Source: Acidobacteriota bacterium
GTDB lineage: Bacteria > Acidobacteriota > Terriglobia > Terriglobales > Acidobacteriaceae
Assembly (NCBI GenBank): GCA_021778875.1
Contig: JAJYBT010000068.1
Location: 1 to 8,283, forward strand
Reading direction: 5' to 3'
Length of the DNA stretch: 8,283 nucleotides
The position numbers were made by a program, and so were the translations under genes. Below are positions 1 to 5,706 of this stretch, piece after piece; position 1 is the stretch's first letter; each line of letters begins with the position of its first letter. The notes below the pieces were generated by a model, which was not told the origin of the DNA, searched no databases, and saw nothing but the letters and a program-made list of their open reading frames with translations.

Positions 1-189
1 GCCAACTCGGAACTGAGCGAAATTATCACCGAGTTTGAGAAACTGCGTCTGAGAAAAGAAAGCATCGAGAAGGCTCTGGATGCTCTTAGACCGCTCGCGG
101 GCCTGGAATCGGAGACCGCTTCAGATTCGGCGAGTTCACAGAACAACGCAGCCCCGCAACTTGTGGGCGCCTCACCTTTCTCATATTAG
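1..189 (+). CDS. Partial small uncharacterised protein, first of three tandem paralogs (5' end outside window)
   Basis: The frame is open from base 1 to a TAG at 187-189, giving 62 visible residues. It aligns without gaps to residues 13-44 of the two downstream paralogs: SEL, an RK pair, then EKALDALRPL in the same register, so about 12 residues should lie left of the window. Hydrophobic residues spaced by seven suggest an amphipathic or coiled-coil helix. After this module only about 30 Ser/Ala/Asn-rich residues follow. The C-terminal DPxQRRI box of the other two members is absent, and I do not find it in the other frames just downstream, so this is either a natural short form or a truncated copy. 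No signal peptide or catalytic motif can be seen. Function unknown. The frame is well supported by the paralogy; the role is not. Confidence 0.75.
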   Translation, partial: ANSELSEIITEFEKLRLRKESIEKALDALRPLAGLESETASDSASSQNNAAPQLVGASPFSY

Positions 190-258
190 GATATGTCTAA
201 ACTGTCTGGACGATAGCGTGGCGACGGCATCCTTTTGTTGCGTGCCCGGGGGGCGAGA

Positions 259-287
259 GTCACACAAATCAGTTGGTTGGGTGTGAC
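259..287. promoter_or_regulatory. Perfect 7-bp inverted repeat between paralogs 1 and 2
   Basis: GTCACAC (259-265) and GTGTGAC (281-287) are perfect inverted arms around a 15-nt spacer, about 100 bp upstream of the second paralog. There is no T-run after the right arm, so it does not look like an intrinsic terminator. It could be an operator for a dimeric regulator or a chance hairpin. The rest of the 190-388 gap shows no gene and no convincing -35/-10 pair. Confidence 0.25.
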
Positions 288-388
288 GAACGAGCCAAAA
301 TCAGGAAATTGCCCTTGTCCCTCAGGGATTCGTCGCCTTACGCTATGTTTGTGTAACCAGAACCTTGCTTCATTTCCCCGGAGAAGTA

Positions 389-889
389 ATGGAACTCAGT
401 GCCTATCGCGTTGCCTACGAAGCGGCGAACTCAGAATTCAGAGAGATTCTGCAACGGTTCGACTATCTCAGCGTGCGGAAGAATCAACTGGAAAAGGCAG
501 TGGACGCTCTCAGGCCCCTTGCGAGATCTGACGGGGACAGGGGAGCGATCAAACAACATGCGGAGAATCTCGCGGTTGAGCAGGTTCAGCATGTTGCAGA
601 AGTGCCATCTGCACCAGTTCAAGAGGCCGCCGCGCCTGCACTTGACCGCATGCAGCATGAGGAGATTTCGGCTCCTGAAGCGGTTCAACAGGCTGCTGCC
701 CCGTTGCCTGGCCCGCTGCAGCAGGACGAATTTCCGGAGCTTGAGGGAGTTCAGCAGGAAGAAGAAGAGGTCTCATCGTTTGACGCGTCATCCGACCCGA
801 TTCAGCGGCGGATTGACAGCGCCTTGAAGCATCGCTCTTCCTTTAGAGGGATCAGGGAATACAGTCACGGAGTCGGCGCCAGGCAATAA
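389..889 (+). CDS. Small uncharacterised protein with seven 11-residue repeats, second tandem paralog
   Basis: 166 residues. The ATG at 389 is chosen over an upstream in-frame start at 365 because GGAG (380-383) lies 5 nt before it and because it makes the N-terminus coincide with that of the third paralog. Residues 1-44 form the family module (YRVAY 6-10, S15-E16, K31, EKAVDALRPL 35-44); I count 21 of 44 identities with the third paralog, without gaps. Hydrophobic residues at 20, 27, 34 and 41 suggest an amphipathic helix. Residues 55-131 are seven tandem 11-residue repeats rich in Gln, Glu, Ala and Pro. Residues 136-145 carry the C-terminal box DPIQRRIDSA. No signal peptide, transmembrane segment or enzyme motif is visible. 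The architecture, two conserved ends on a variable linker, suggests a scaffold or adaptor; that is inference. The gene is AT-richer than those to its right. Confidence 0.8.
   Translation: MELSAYRVAYEAANSEFREILQRFDYLSVRKNQLEKAVDALRPLARSDGDRGAIKQHAENLAVEQVQHVAEVPSAPVQEAAAPALDRMQHEEISAPEAVQQAAAPLPGPLQQDEFPELEGVQQEEEEVSSFDASSDPIQRRIDSALKHRSSFRGIREYSHGVGARQ
551..781 (+). repeat. Seven tandem 33-bp (11-residue) repeats inside the second paralog
   Basis: In-frame units start at 551, 584, 617, 650, 683, 716 and 749. Each begins with a residue followed by Gln and usually His or Gln: KQH, VQH, VQE, MQH, VQQ, LQQ, VQQ. At DNA level GTTCAR recurs at 584, 617, 683 and 749, exactly 33 or 66 bp apart, and the alternating units at 617/683/749 and 650/716 resemble each other most, which points to a 66-bp doublet. 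Units are diverged, with Glu/Ala/Pro in the remaining positions, so the array is old or under selection for composition rather than a recent slippage product. Confidence 0.75.
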
Positions 890-915
890 CGCATCTCTGT
901 GCAACTTGCCTCGGC

Positions 916-945
916 TGCGCGGATATTTCCAGCGGCGCGCATTTT
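916..945 (+). terminator. Possible intrinsic terminator after the second paralog
   Basis: TGCGCG (916-921) pairs with CGCGCA (936-941) around a 14-nt loop and is followed by TTTT (942-945), starting 27 nt after the stop of the second paralog. The stem is short and the T-run weak, so this is a modest candidate. Confidence 0.3.
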
Positions 946-1119
946 CGCATCCTGCACATCCTGCATTGTTCAAAGAAACAGCAATCTGGGCAGAGAATTT
1001 TCGGGGCTCCGGACTTGAGCGTTCGATGAGTGTGGTTGCGGCATCAGCAGGATTCTGCCGGGACCGAAGGGCAGAAAGTTACGAGCTGAAGGCAGGAAGA
1101 ACGTGAGTCCGCTGAGGCA

Positions 1120-1148
1120 TTGCCCAAGTTGAAAAACTGTCTTAGAAT
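1120..1148 (+). promoter_or_regulatory. Candidate sigma-70 type promoter upstream of the third paralog
   Basis: TTGCCC (1120-1125, 4/6 to consensus) and TAGAAT (1143-1148, 5/6) are separated by exactly 17 nt. Transcription would start near 1155 and leave a leader of about 240 nt before the ATG at 1397. Pattern match only; consensus in this lineage may differ. Confidence 0.35.
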
Positions 1149-1324
1149 GGGCCACGCTGAGCGTTGGCATGTTCTGGATGCGCTGGCTCAAATGGCCGCA
1201 ATCCTCGTCCGGGGTTCTGCGAGGCACAGATATGGCCGGGAGCGGCAAGGGCAATCGGTGAGTATAAGCCAAAAGTGGCAGGGGTCGCGCAGAGGCTGAA
1301 CAGGGGTGGTCTTAGTACCTTGGT

Positions 1325-1341
1325 AATCATCGCCAATGATT
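1325..1341. promoter_or_regulatory. Inverted repeat upstream of the third paralog
   Basis: AATCAT (1325-1330) and ATGATT (1336-1341) are perfect 6-bp arms around CGCCA, in a locally AT-rich stretch 56 bp before the ATG. It could be an operator or a small leader hairpin. Not followed by a T-run. Confidence 0.25.
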
Positions 1342-1396
1342 CTTTGGTGGATTACTTTTACCACTTCCGTGCTAGCCTACTCGCCTGGAGTGAGTT

Positions 1397-1831
1397 ATGA
1401 GACAGGACGTTTATCGCGTTGCATACGACGAGGCAATCTCAGAGCTTAGCGACATAATCAACCAGTACGAGCAACTGCGGCAGCGCAAGGAGCGGGTGGA
1501 GAAGGCCGTGGACGTTCTCAAGCCCCTTGTGGGAGCGAACGTGCAAGCCATCTCTGCCGACCGCGCTACGGCAGGGTCTCCCCCCGACGAGCCTCCGCCG
1601 CCAGCGGAGCCTTCCCCGAGCTCAGGTCAAGAGGTATTGGCCGTTCCGGCTGCGATCCTGCAGCGGGTGGAAGAGCCCATATCGTATCCTGCTCCGCAGG
1701 CGTCGGCGGCAGATACGACTGCCGATCCGTTCCAGCGTCGCATTAACAACGCGCTGAGGCAGGGCTTCGGCGGCGGAGAGAGCCGGGAGTTTGCCCGGGC
1801 GTTTGCCGGCGGCCTGCTGAGAGGGCGCTAA
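1397..1831 (+). CDS. Small uncharacterised protein with Pro-rich linker, third tandem paralog
   Basis: 144 residues, ATG start with GGAG (1387-1390) 6 nt upstream. Residues 1-44 repeat the family module in perfect register with the second paralog: YRVAY 6-10, SEL 15-17, K31, EKAVDVLKPL 35-44. A linker of about 60 residues follows, Pro/Ser/Ala-rich at 60-75 and without the 11-residue repeats of its neighbour. The C-terminal box DPFQRRINNAL (110-120) matches DPIQRRIDSAL in the second paralog; after it comes a Gly-rich basic tail including REF. No signal peptide, membrane segment or catalytic motif is seen. Tandem position beside two relatives implies local duplication followed by divergence of the linker. 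Function unknown; a helical adaptor joining two partners through its ends is a guess from architecture. Confidence 0.82.
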   Translation: MRQDVYRVAYDEAISELSDIINQYEQLRQRKERVEKAVDVLKPLVGANVQAISADRATAGSPPDEPPPPAEPSPSSGQEVLAVPAAILQRVEEPISYPAPQASAADTTADPFQRRINNALRQGFGGGESREFARAFAGGLLRGR

Positions 1832-2144
1832 CAGCAAACTGGCGGCCTCCTTGAGGGCCATGCAGCGCACGCTTTGGTGCGCCAGCTTTACGGCGGGGAT
1901 GGAGATTCCATCCCCGTCACCTATTTTGGCTCGAACCTGCACGGCCTGCATGTTCTGCTGCCTGGTGCAAAGCAGCATCCGCACAACGGCGGTCAGGTTA
2001 CGCAATCCTGTTCATCCCGTCTTTTCCGGTCATTGTCTGGTAGTCTGAATTTCCCTTCAAACTTAGAAAAACAAACAGTTTAACTGGCAGAGTCGCGTGG
2101 TGCGCTGCGTGTGCTATGGTTCAAGCGTGCAAGCGGGAGCGGCG
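1832..2144. other. Intergenic region between the third paralog and the methyltransferase
   Basis: No credible gene. It holds a strong hairpin (1892-1918) and, close to the methyltransferase, an AT-rich patch around 2041-2085 that may include promoter sequence, although I cannot assign a clear -35/-10 pair. The GC content rises sharply at the right end. Confidence 0.5.
1892..1926 (+). terminator. Strong hairpin, possible terminator of the third paralog
   Basis: Bases 1892-1903 pair with 1907-1918 around a 3-nt loop: 12 bp including one G-T wobble, with a perfect 9-bp core of GGGGATGGA against TCCATCCCC. A weak T-run (TTTT at 1923-1926) follows 4 nt after the stem. It starts 61 nt after the stop of the third paralog. 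A terminator is the simplest reading; a processed RNA stem is the alternative. Confidence 0.45.
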
Positions 2145-2909
2145 GTGCGCGACGAAGGGAATGCCCATAGGGGCAAGAAGGTGCGGAGGCTTTTGCCGGG
2201 GCTGGCAGTTGGCGATGGGTTTACGCGACATCCGTTTGACGTGGAGAACGGGGTGCGGACCAGCGGGCTGGTGGCCGGGCGGCATTTGAAGAGCGGACAC
2301 CGGCACGACCGGCACGCGACGGCCTACTACGGGGTGGCGCCCTCGGTCTTTCAGGCACTGGTGAAGCGCTGGCAGCGGAGCGAGCCTGCGGCGCCTGTGG
2401 GTGAGTTCACTTTTGTGGATATGGGGGCAGGGATGGGGCGGGCCATCCTTCTGGCGGCCGCGATGCCGTTTCGTGAGGTGGTGGGCGTGGAGCTGAACCC
2501 CACCCTGGCGCGAATTGCGCGCCGCAATCTTGCGCTGTGGCGGGCGGCCGGGAAGACGCGAGCCGCGACGCGCATGGTGTGTGGAGATGCGGCGGAGTTT
2601 ACGCTGCCAAGGGGACCGTGCCTGGTCTTTCTCTTTAATCCCTTTGGCGCGCCGGTGATGCGACGGCTGCTGGCGCGGATTGCCGAGAGTTTTGCGGACC
2701 GGCCGGGGGAGCTCGACCTGCTGTATGTGAACAACGAGCAGGAGGGCGTGCTGGAGAGCGAGGCGGGATATGTGCGGCTGTATCGGGGGCAGGTGAGGCG
2801 GTCGAGGGCGGATGCGATTGCGGATCATGCAATCCTGGCCAACCAGCCCGACGGGGAGTATGCCTCAGCCAACTATGAGGACTGCTCAATCTGGCGGTGG
2901 GCGGGATAA
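2145..2909 (+). CDS. Class I SAM-dependent methyltransferase, substrate unknown
   Basis: About 254 residues from the GTG at 2145, which has GGAG (2136-2139) 5 nt upstream. An in-frame GTG at 2097 would add 16 residues but has a poor SD, so the start is uncertain. A Rossmann-fold methyltransferase is shown by motif I VDMGAGMGR (91-99), the acidic residue that usually contacts the SAM ribose in VVGVELNP (E116), an acidic D148 in CGDAAEF near the expected adenine-binding position, and FNPFG (164-168) at the motif IV position. Such FNPF proteins usually methylate small molecules or proteins, but sequence alone does not give the substrate. The N-terminal segment (TSGLVAGRHL, HDRHATAYYG) precedes the SAM fold and looks like a conserved cap. 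Probably cytosolic, with no signal peptide. It is followed 171 bp later by a sugar kinase, with no evident functional link. Confidence 0.88.
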   Translation: MRDEGNAHRGKKVRRLLPGLAVGDGFTRHPFDVENGVRTSGLVAGRHLKSGHRHDRHATAYYGVAPSVFQALVKRWQRSEPAAPVGEFTFVDMGAGMGRAILLAAAMPFREVVGVELNPTLARIARRNLALWRAAGKTRAATRMVCGDAAEFTLPRGPCLVFLFNPFGAPVMRRLLARIAESFADRPGELDLLYVNNEQEGVLESEAGYVRLYRGQVRRSRADAIADHAILANQPDGEYASANYEDCSIWRWAG

Positions 2910-3080
2910 CCGCAGGGAAGCTCGGAACACGGGACGGCAATGTCTTCGGGAGAGATTTGTTGACGAATTGGCCCTGCGGAGAGAAAGCTGTTCAGGAGCC
3001 GGTTGGCGCGACCGTTTGCCGAAGTGAGCGGAGCTGGCCACCGGCCGTGAATCTGGCTGCAAAGCCATCGGAGCTCAACA

Positions 3081-4007
3081 TTGAGAGAGCAGCATCTGAT
3101 TCTGGGAATTGGCGAGCTATTGTGGGATGTTTTGCCGGCGGGGCCGCGGCTGGGCGGCGCGCCGGCGAACTTTACGGTGATGGCGGGGCGGCTGGGGAAT
3201 CATGCGGCGATATTAAGCCGCATTGGCCGCGACGACCTGGGGCGCAAGGCGGTAGCCGAGCTGGACCCGCTGCCGACCGATTCGAGCCATCTGCAGGTTG
3301 ATCCGGTGCATGAGACGGGCCGGGTGACGGTGGCGCTGAACGATGGGCAACCGGAATACATCATCCACAAGCCGGCGGCGTGGGACTTCATGGAGCTTTC
3401 CGATGAGTGGGTGCAGATGGCTCAGCGAGCAGACGCGATCTGTTTTGGCTCGCTTGCGCAGCGAAGCCCGGAGTCGCGACAGACGATTCAGACGCTGGCG
3501 GCGCAGACATCTCAAGCCTGCGTGCGCGTTTTCGACGTGAATCTGCGCGCGCCGTTCTATTCCGGAGAAGTGGTGCAGGAATCGCTGGAGCTGGCGACCG
3601 TAGTGAAGATGAACGATGCGGAGGTGCCGCAGCTGATGACCCTGCTGGGGCTGCCGGTCGAAGAGGCGTTTGCGACGGCCACGCTGCGGCTTGGCGCGGA
3701 GCGGCTGCTGGCGGAGTTTCCCACGCTGGAGATGGTGGCAGTGACGCGCGGCGGGCTCGGCAGCCTGCTGGTGACGCGGGACGCGTGGCATGAGCACCCC
3801 GGGGTTTCAATCAAAGTGGCGGACACGATCGGTGCGGGTGACGCTTTCACCGCCGCAATGACGCACTATCTGCTGCGCGGGGCTGAACTGGAAACACTGA
3901 ACGAAGCCGGGAACCGCTGGGGCGCGTGGGTCGCCTCGCAGTCGGGCGCAATGCCTGCGCTGCCTGAGGCAGTGCGCGCCGGAATCGCGGCAGAGATCGA
4001 GGATTGA
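3081..4007 (+). CDS. PfkB-family carbohydrate kinase (fructokinase/ribokinase-like)
   Basis: 308 residues, the usual length for the family. The start is a TTG with GGAG (3070-3073) 7 nt upstream. PfkB kinases transfer the ATP gamma-phosphate to a sugar or sugar-like hydroxyl in the cytosol. Visible marks: GGAPAN (25-30) in the first, substrate-binding signature; DVNLR (152-156); NDAE (178-181), the NxxE motif that helps coordinate Mg-phosphate; TRGGLGS (222-228) near the nucleotide site; and the second signature DTIGAGDAF (248-256), with D254 as catalytic base and the GAG turn as anion hole. GGAPAN and overall layout favour a fructokinase-like enzyme, but sugar specificity is not readable here. 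The GntR-LacI type regulator about 480 bp downstream fits a sugar-related role. The stop overlaps a possible TTG start (TTGA) of a decayed frame. Confidence 0.92.
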   Translation: MREQHLILGIGELLWDVLPAGPRLGGAPANFTVMAGRLGNHAAILSRIGRDDLGRKAVAELDPLPTDSSHLQVDPVHETGRVTVALNDGQPEYIIHKPAAWDFMELSDEWVQMAQRADAICFGSLAQRSPESRQTIQTLAAQTSQACVRVFDVNLRAPFYSGEVVQESLELATVVKMNDAEVPQLMTLLGLPVEEAFATATLRLGAERLLAEFPTLEMVAVTRGGLGSLLVTRDAWHEHPGVSIKVADTIGAGDAFTAAMTHYLLRGAELETLNEAGNRWGAWVASQSGAMPALPEAVRAGIAAEIED

Positions 4008-4266
4008 GCGCAATACTGTGTCGTGGAGTGCGCGGAACGATCTGGCTGGCGGCTTCATGCGTTGCAGCGCAGGCGACCGCTGCCCGCGCGCCCCGCGGCA
4101 TTTTCAGGATGTGAAGACTTCCGGCGGGTTCGGGAATTTGCAGAAGGGGTACGCCATAGCGTTTGCCGACCTGGAGGGGAATGGCGGGCTGGAGACGGTA
4201 GTGGTGAAATCTTTCGAGATTGAAAAGACAAAAATTGCTCCGCGGATGCACGATCATCCCCACTGA
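4004..4266 (+). pseudogene. Possible frameshifted remnant of a secreted FG-GAP/VCBS-like protein
   Basis: From a TTG at 4004, overlapping the kinase stop, one frame reads about 35 residues with signal-peptide character: Arg residues, then a hydrophobic stretch TIWLAASCVAA followed by AQA. It then stops. Another frame, open to TGA 4264-4266, reads FQDVKTSGGFG and then AIAFADLEGNGGLETVVV, which resembles an FG-GAP/VCBS calcium-loop repeat (typical pattern ADxDGDGxxD). A single frameshift near 4080-4110, close to a CCCC and a TTTT run, would join the two. The product would still be only about 87 residues, far shorter than such proteins, so this would be a remnant. The resemblance is short and could be chance. 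Confidence 0.3.
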
Positions 4267-4483
4267 GCGCGTGCAAGGACAGGAGATGGTCCCTGAAGCC
4301 ATTTCTCAAACAGTAATCAGAACAATGAGTTATGCGAGCGGCAGCGGCTGATCCGGAGATCCGGGGCTGTGCCTGGATGGCATGGGAATGCATAGACAAA
4401 TCTTTTGTGATTCGTTACTGTCTTGACGAGAGTGGCCCGCATCAAAGCTGCGCAACTTCGGGCCCGTGCGGAAAGGTAATTGG
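4267..4483. promoter_or_regulatory. Leader/control region of the GntR-LacI regulator with short inverted repeats
   Basis: No gene visible. The region contains CCGGA/TCCGG arms spaced by 2 nt (4353-4364) and GCAT/ATGC arms spaced by 4 nt (4380-4391), 90-130 bp before the regulator's start. Chimeric regulators of this type commonly bind near their own gene, so these are candidate operators. I see no convincing -35/-10 pair. Confidence 0.25.
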
Positions 4484-5653
4484 ATGGCACGACCACGCAG
4501 ATCTGCGAGCAAGCTGGCGCCACCGCCCGAGGCAGATCCGGGACAGCCGGTTGCGAAACACCGCCGGGTCTTTGACCATCTGCTGGCCAGCATCCAGACG
4601 GGCCAGTTGAAACCCGGCGACCGCCTGCCGAGCGAGGCGGAACTGGGCAGGCTCTTCGATGCTTCGCGCATCACGGTGGCCAAGGCTGTTCTTGACTTGC
4701 AGCGGATGGGTCTGGTGACGCGACGGCCAGGGGCAGGAACCCATGTGCAGGGGCCGCACAAGGAGACGGGGCGCACCTTTGGCCTGTTGATTCCCGAGCT
4801 TGGATTGACGGAGATTTTCGAGCCGATCTGCCACGGCATGATGCGGTCGCCCTTTGCGCGCCCCGACGCGCTGCTGTGGGGTAATGCGTCGGCCTCGGCG
4901 CGCGAGGCCGCCAAAGAGGCTGAACAGATGGTGCAGTCCTTTATTGTGCAGAAGGTGGCGGGCGTTTTTTTTGCACCGCTGGAGATGGTTGGCGACAAAG
5001 ATACGGTAAACCGCCGCATTGCGCGCACGCTGGAGCGGGCACAGATTCCCGTTGTGCTGCTGGACCGCTGCTTCATGCCGTTCCCTGAGCGGTCGGCACA
5101 CGACCTTGTGGGAGTGGATAATCGACGAGCGGGTTACATGGCCGCGGCGCATCTGCTTGGCCTGGGCGCGCGCCGGCTGGTGTTTCTGGGCGAAGAAAAC
5201 TCCGCCAACACGGTGGATGCGCGCATCACGGGGTTTTATGAAGCGCTGCGGGTCTTCGGAGTGGCCGTGGAACGGAATCCAGTGTGGCGCGGCAGTCCGC
5301 AGGACGAAGGATTTGTGCGTGCGATGATGGATGCCGCGCGGCCGGAGGGCATTGTGTGTGCGAACGATCTGACGGCTGCCCGTCTGATGCAGTCTCTGCT
5401 TGGCCTCGGCGTGCGGATTCCCGAGGACGTGCGCATTGTGGGCATGGACGACGTGAAATACGCGAGCCTGCTTTCCGTGCCGCTGACGACGATTCATCAG
5501 GATTGCGCGGGCATCGGCGTGGCGGCAATGGCGACGATGCTCGAGCGCGTCGAGCATCCTGAGCTGCCGGTGCGCGATGTGCTGGTGCCGACAAGGCTCG
5601 TGGTGCGGCGGTCCTGCGGAGCGCATCTGGCGCAGGCGGGCAGTGAGTCATGA
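4484..5653 (+). CDS. GntR-LacI chimeric transcription regulator (AraR-like architecture)
   Basis: 389 residues from the ATG at 4484, preceded by GGAAAGG (4470-4476) with a 7-nt spacer; an in-frame GTG at 4466 is less likely. Residues about 27-90 are a GntR-type winged helix-turn-helix: KPGDRLPSEAELGRLF, then SRITVAKAVLDLQRMGLV and the wing RPGAGTHV. Residues about 98-375 are a LacI-type periplasmic-binding-protein fold: VVLLDR (190-194), VGVDNRRAG (209-217), IVCANDLTAARLM (290-302), IPEDVRIVGMDD (312-323) and PLTTIHQD (333-340). This GntR plus LacI combination is the architecture of Bacillus AraR, in which a sugar releases the protein from DNA. A cytosolic sugar-responsive repressor is therefore likely, with the nearby PfkB kinase as a possible target; the effector is unknown. 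The stop overlaps an ATG that opens a mini-ORF leading to pncB. Confidence 0.93.
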   Translation: MARPRRSASKLAPPPEADPGQPVAKHRRVFDHLLASIQTGQLKPGDRLPSEAELGRLFDASRITVAKAVLDLQRMGLVTRRPGAGTHVQGPHKETGRTFGLLIPELGLTEIFEPICHGMMRSPFARPDALLWGNASASAREAAKEAEQMVQSFIVQKVAGVFFAPLEMVGDKDTVNRRIARTLERAQIPVVLLDRCFMPFPERSAHDLVGVDNRRAGYMAAAHLLGLGARRLVFLGEENSANTVDARITGFYEALRVFGVAVERNPVWRGSPQDEGFVRAMMDAARPEGIVCANDLTAARLMQSLLGLGVRIPEDVRIVGMDDVKYASLLSVPLTTIHQDCAGIGVAAMATMLERVEHPELPVRDVLVPTRLVVRRSCGAHLAQAGSES

Positions 5654-5706
5654 ACATCGTCTGCGGCGCTTTCGCGCGGCATTGCATAGAATCGGGGATA
5701 TTGTGA
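5650..5706 (+). CDS. 18-codon mini-ORF bridging the regulator and pncB
   Basis: ATG 5650-5652 overlaps the regulator's TGA (ATGA), and its own TGA at 5704-5706 overlaps the GTG at 5703 chosen for pncB (GTGA). The peptide would be MNIVCGAFARHCIESGIL. No strong SD precedes it, but re-initiation after the regulator's stop would not need one. It may be a coupling device that carries ribosomes into pncB, or a coincidence of overlapping stop and start codons. No homology is recognised. Confidence 0.25.
   Translation: MNIVCGAFARHCIESGIL

Larger units (their letters stand above)
890..1396. other. 507-bp intergenic region between paralogs 2 and 3
   Basis: I see no convincing gene here. Short open frames exist on both strands but lack SD sites, family motifs and coding-like composition. 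Contents: a possible terminator after paralog 2 (916-945), a tandem 9-bp repeat CATCCTGCA at 948-956 and 957-965, a promoter candidate (1120-1148), and an inverted repeat AATCAT/ATGATT (1325-1330, 1336-1341) about 56 bp before the start of paralog 3. If the promoter is real, the third paralog has an untranslated leader of roughly 240 nt. Confidence 0.55.

Noticed and set aside
551..781. 33-bp periodicity considered as a CRISPR or minisatellite array
   Set aside because: Units are in frame, diverged at DNA level, have no spacers and lie within a coding sequence, so it is a protein repeat.
948..965. Tandem 9-bp repeat CATCCTGCA as a possible CRISPR or binding-site array
   Set aside because: Only two adjacent copies without spacers; simple slippage is enough.
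293..1274. Shared 8-mer AGCCAAAA upstream of paralogs 2 (293-300) and 3 (1267-1274)
   Set aside because: Its distance to the start codons differs (89 and 123 bp) and the flanks do not match, so chance is likely.
970..1336. Two overlapping minus-strand frames in the gap between paralogs 2 and 3
   Set aside because: Composition looks like translated non-coding DNA, without an SD or any family motif.
1164..1400. A 78-codon TTG-initiated frame whose TGA overlaps the ATG of the third paralog (ATGA)
   Set aside because: No SD, no recognisable motif and unremarkable codon use; the third paralog has its own good SD. Kept only as a remote possibility of a coupled leader ORF.
1622..2005. 127-codon minus-strand frame covering the end of paralog 3 and the hairpin region
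   Set aside because: It overlaps a gene supported by paralogy and shows no motif of its own.
2121..2828. 235-codon minus-strand frame opposite the methyltransferase
   Set aside because: Arg/His/Pro-rich shadow of a high-GC gene whose plus-strand frame has clear SAM-binding motifs.
4442..5626. 394-codon minus-strand frame opposite the GntR-LacI regulator
   Set aside because: His/Arg-rich antisense shadow; the plus-strand protein matches two known domains.
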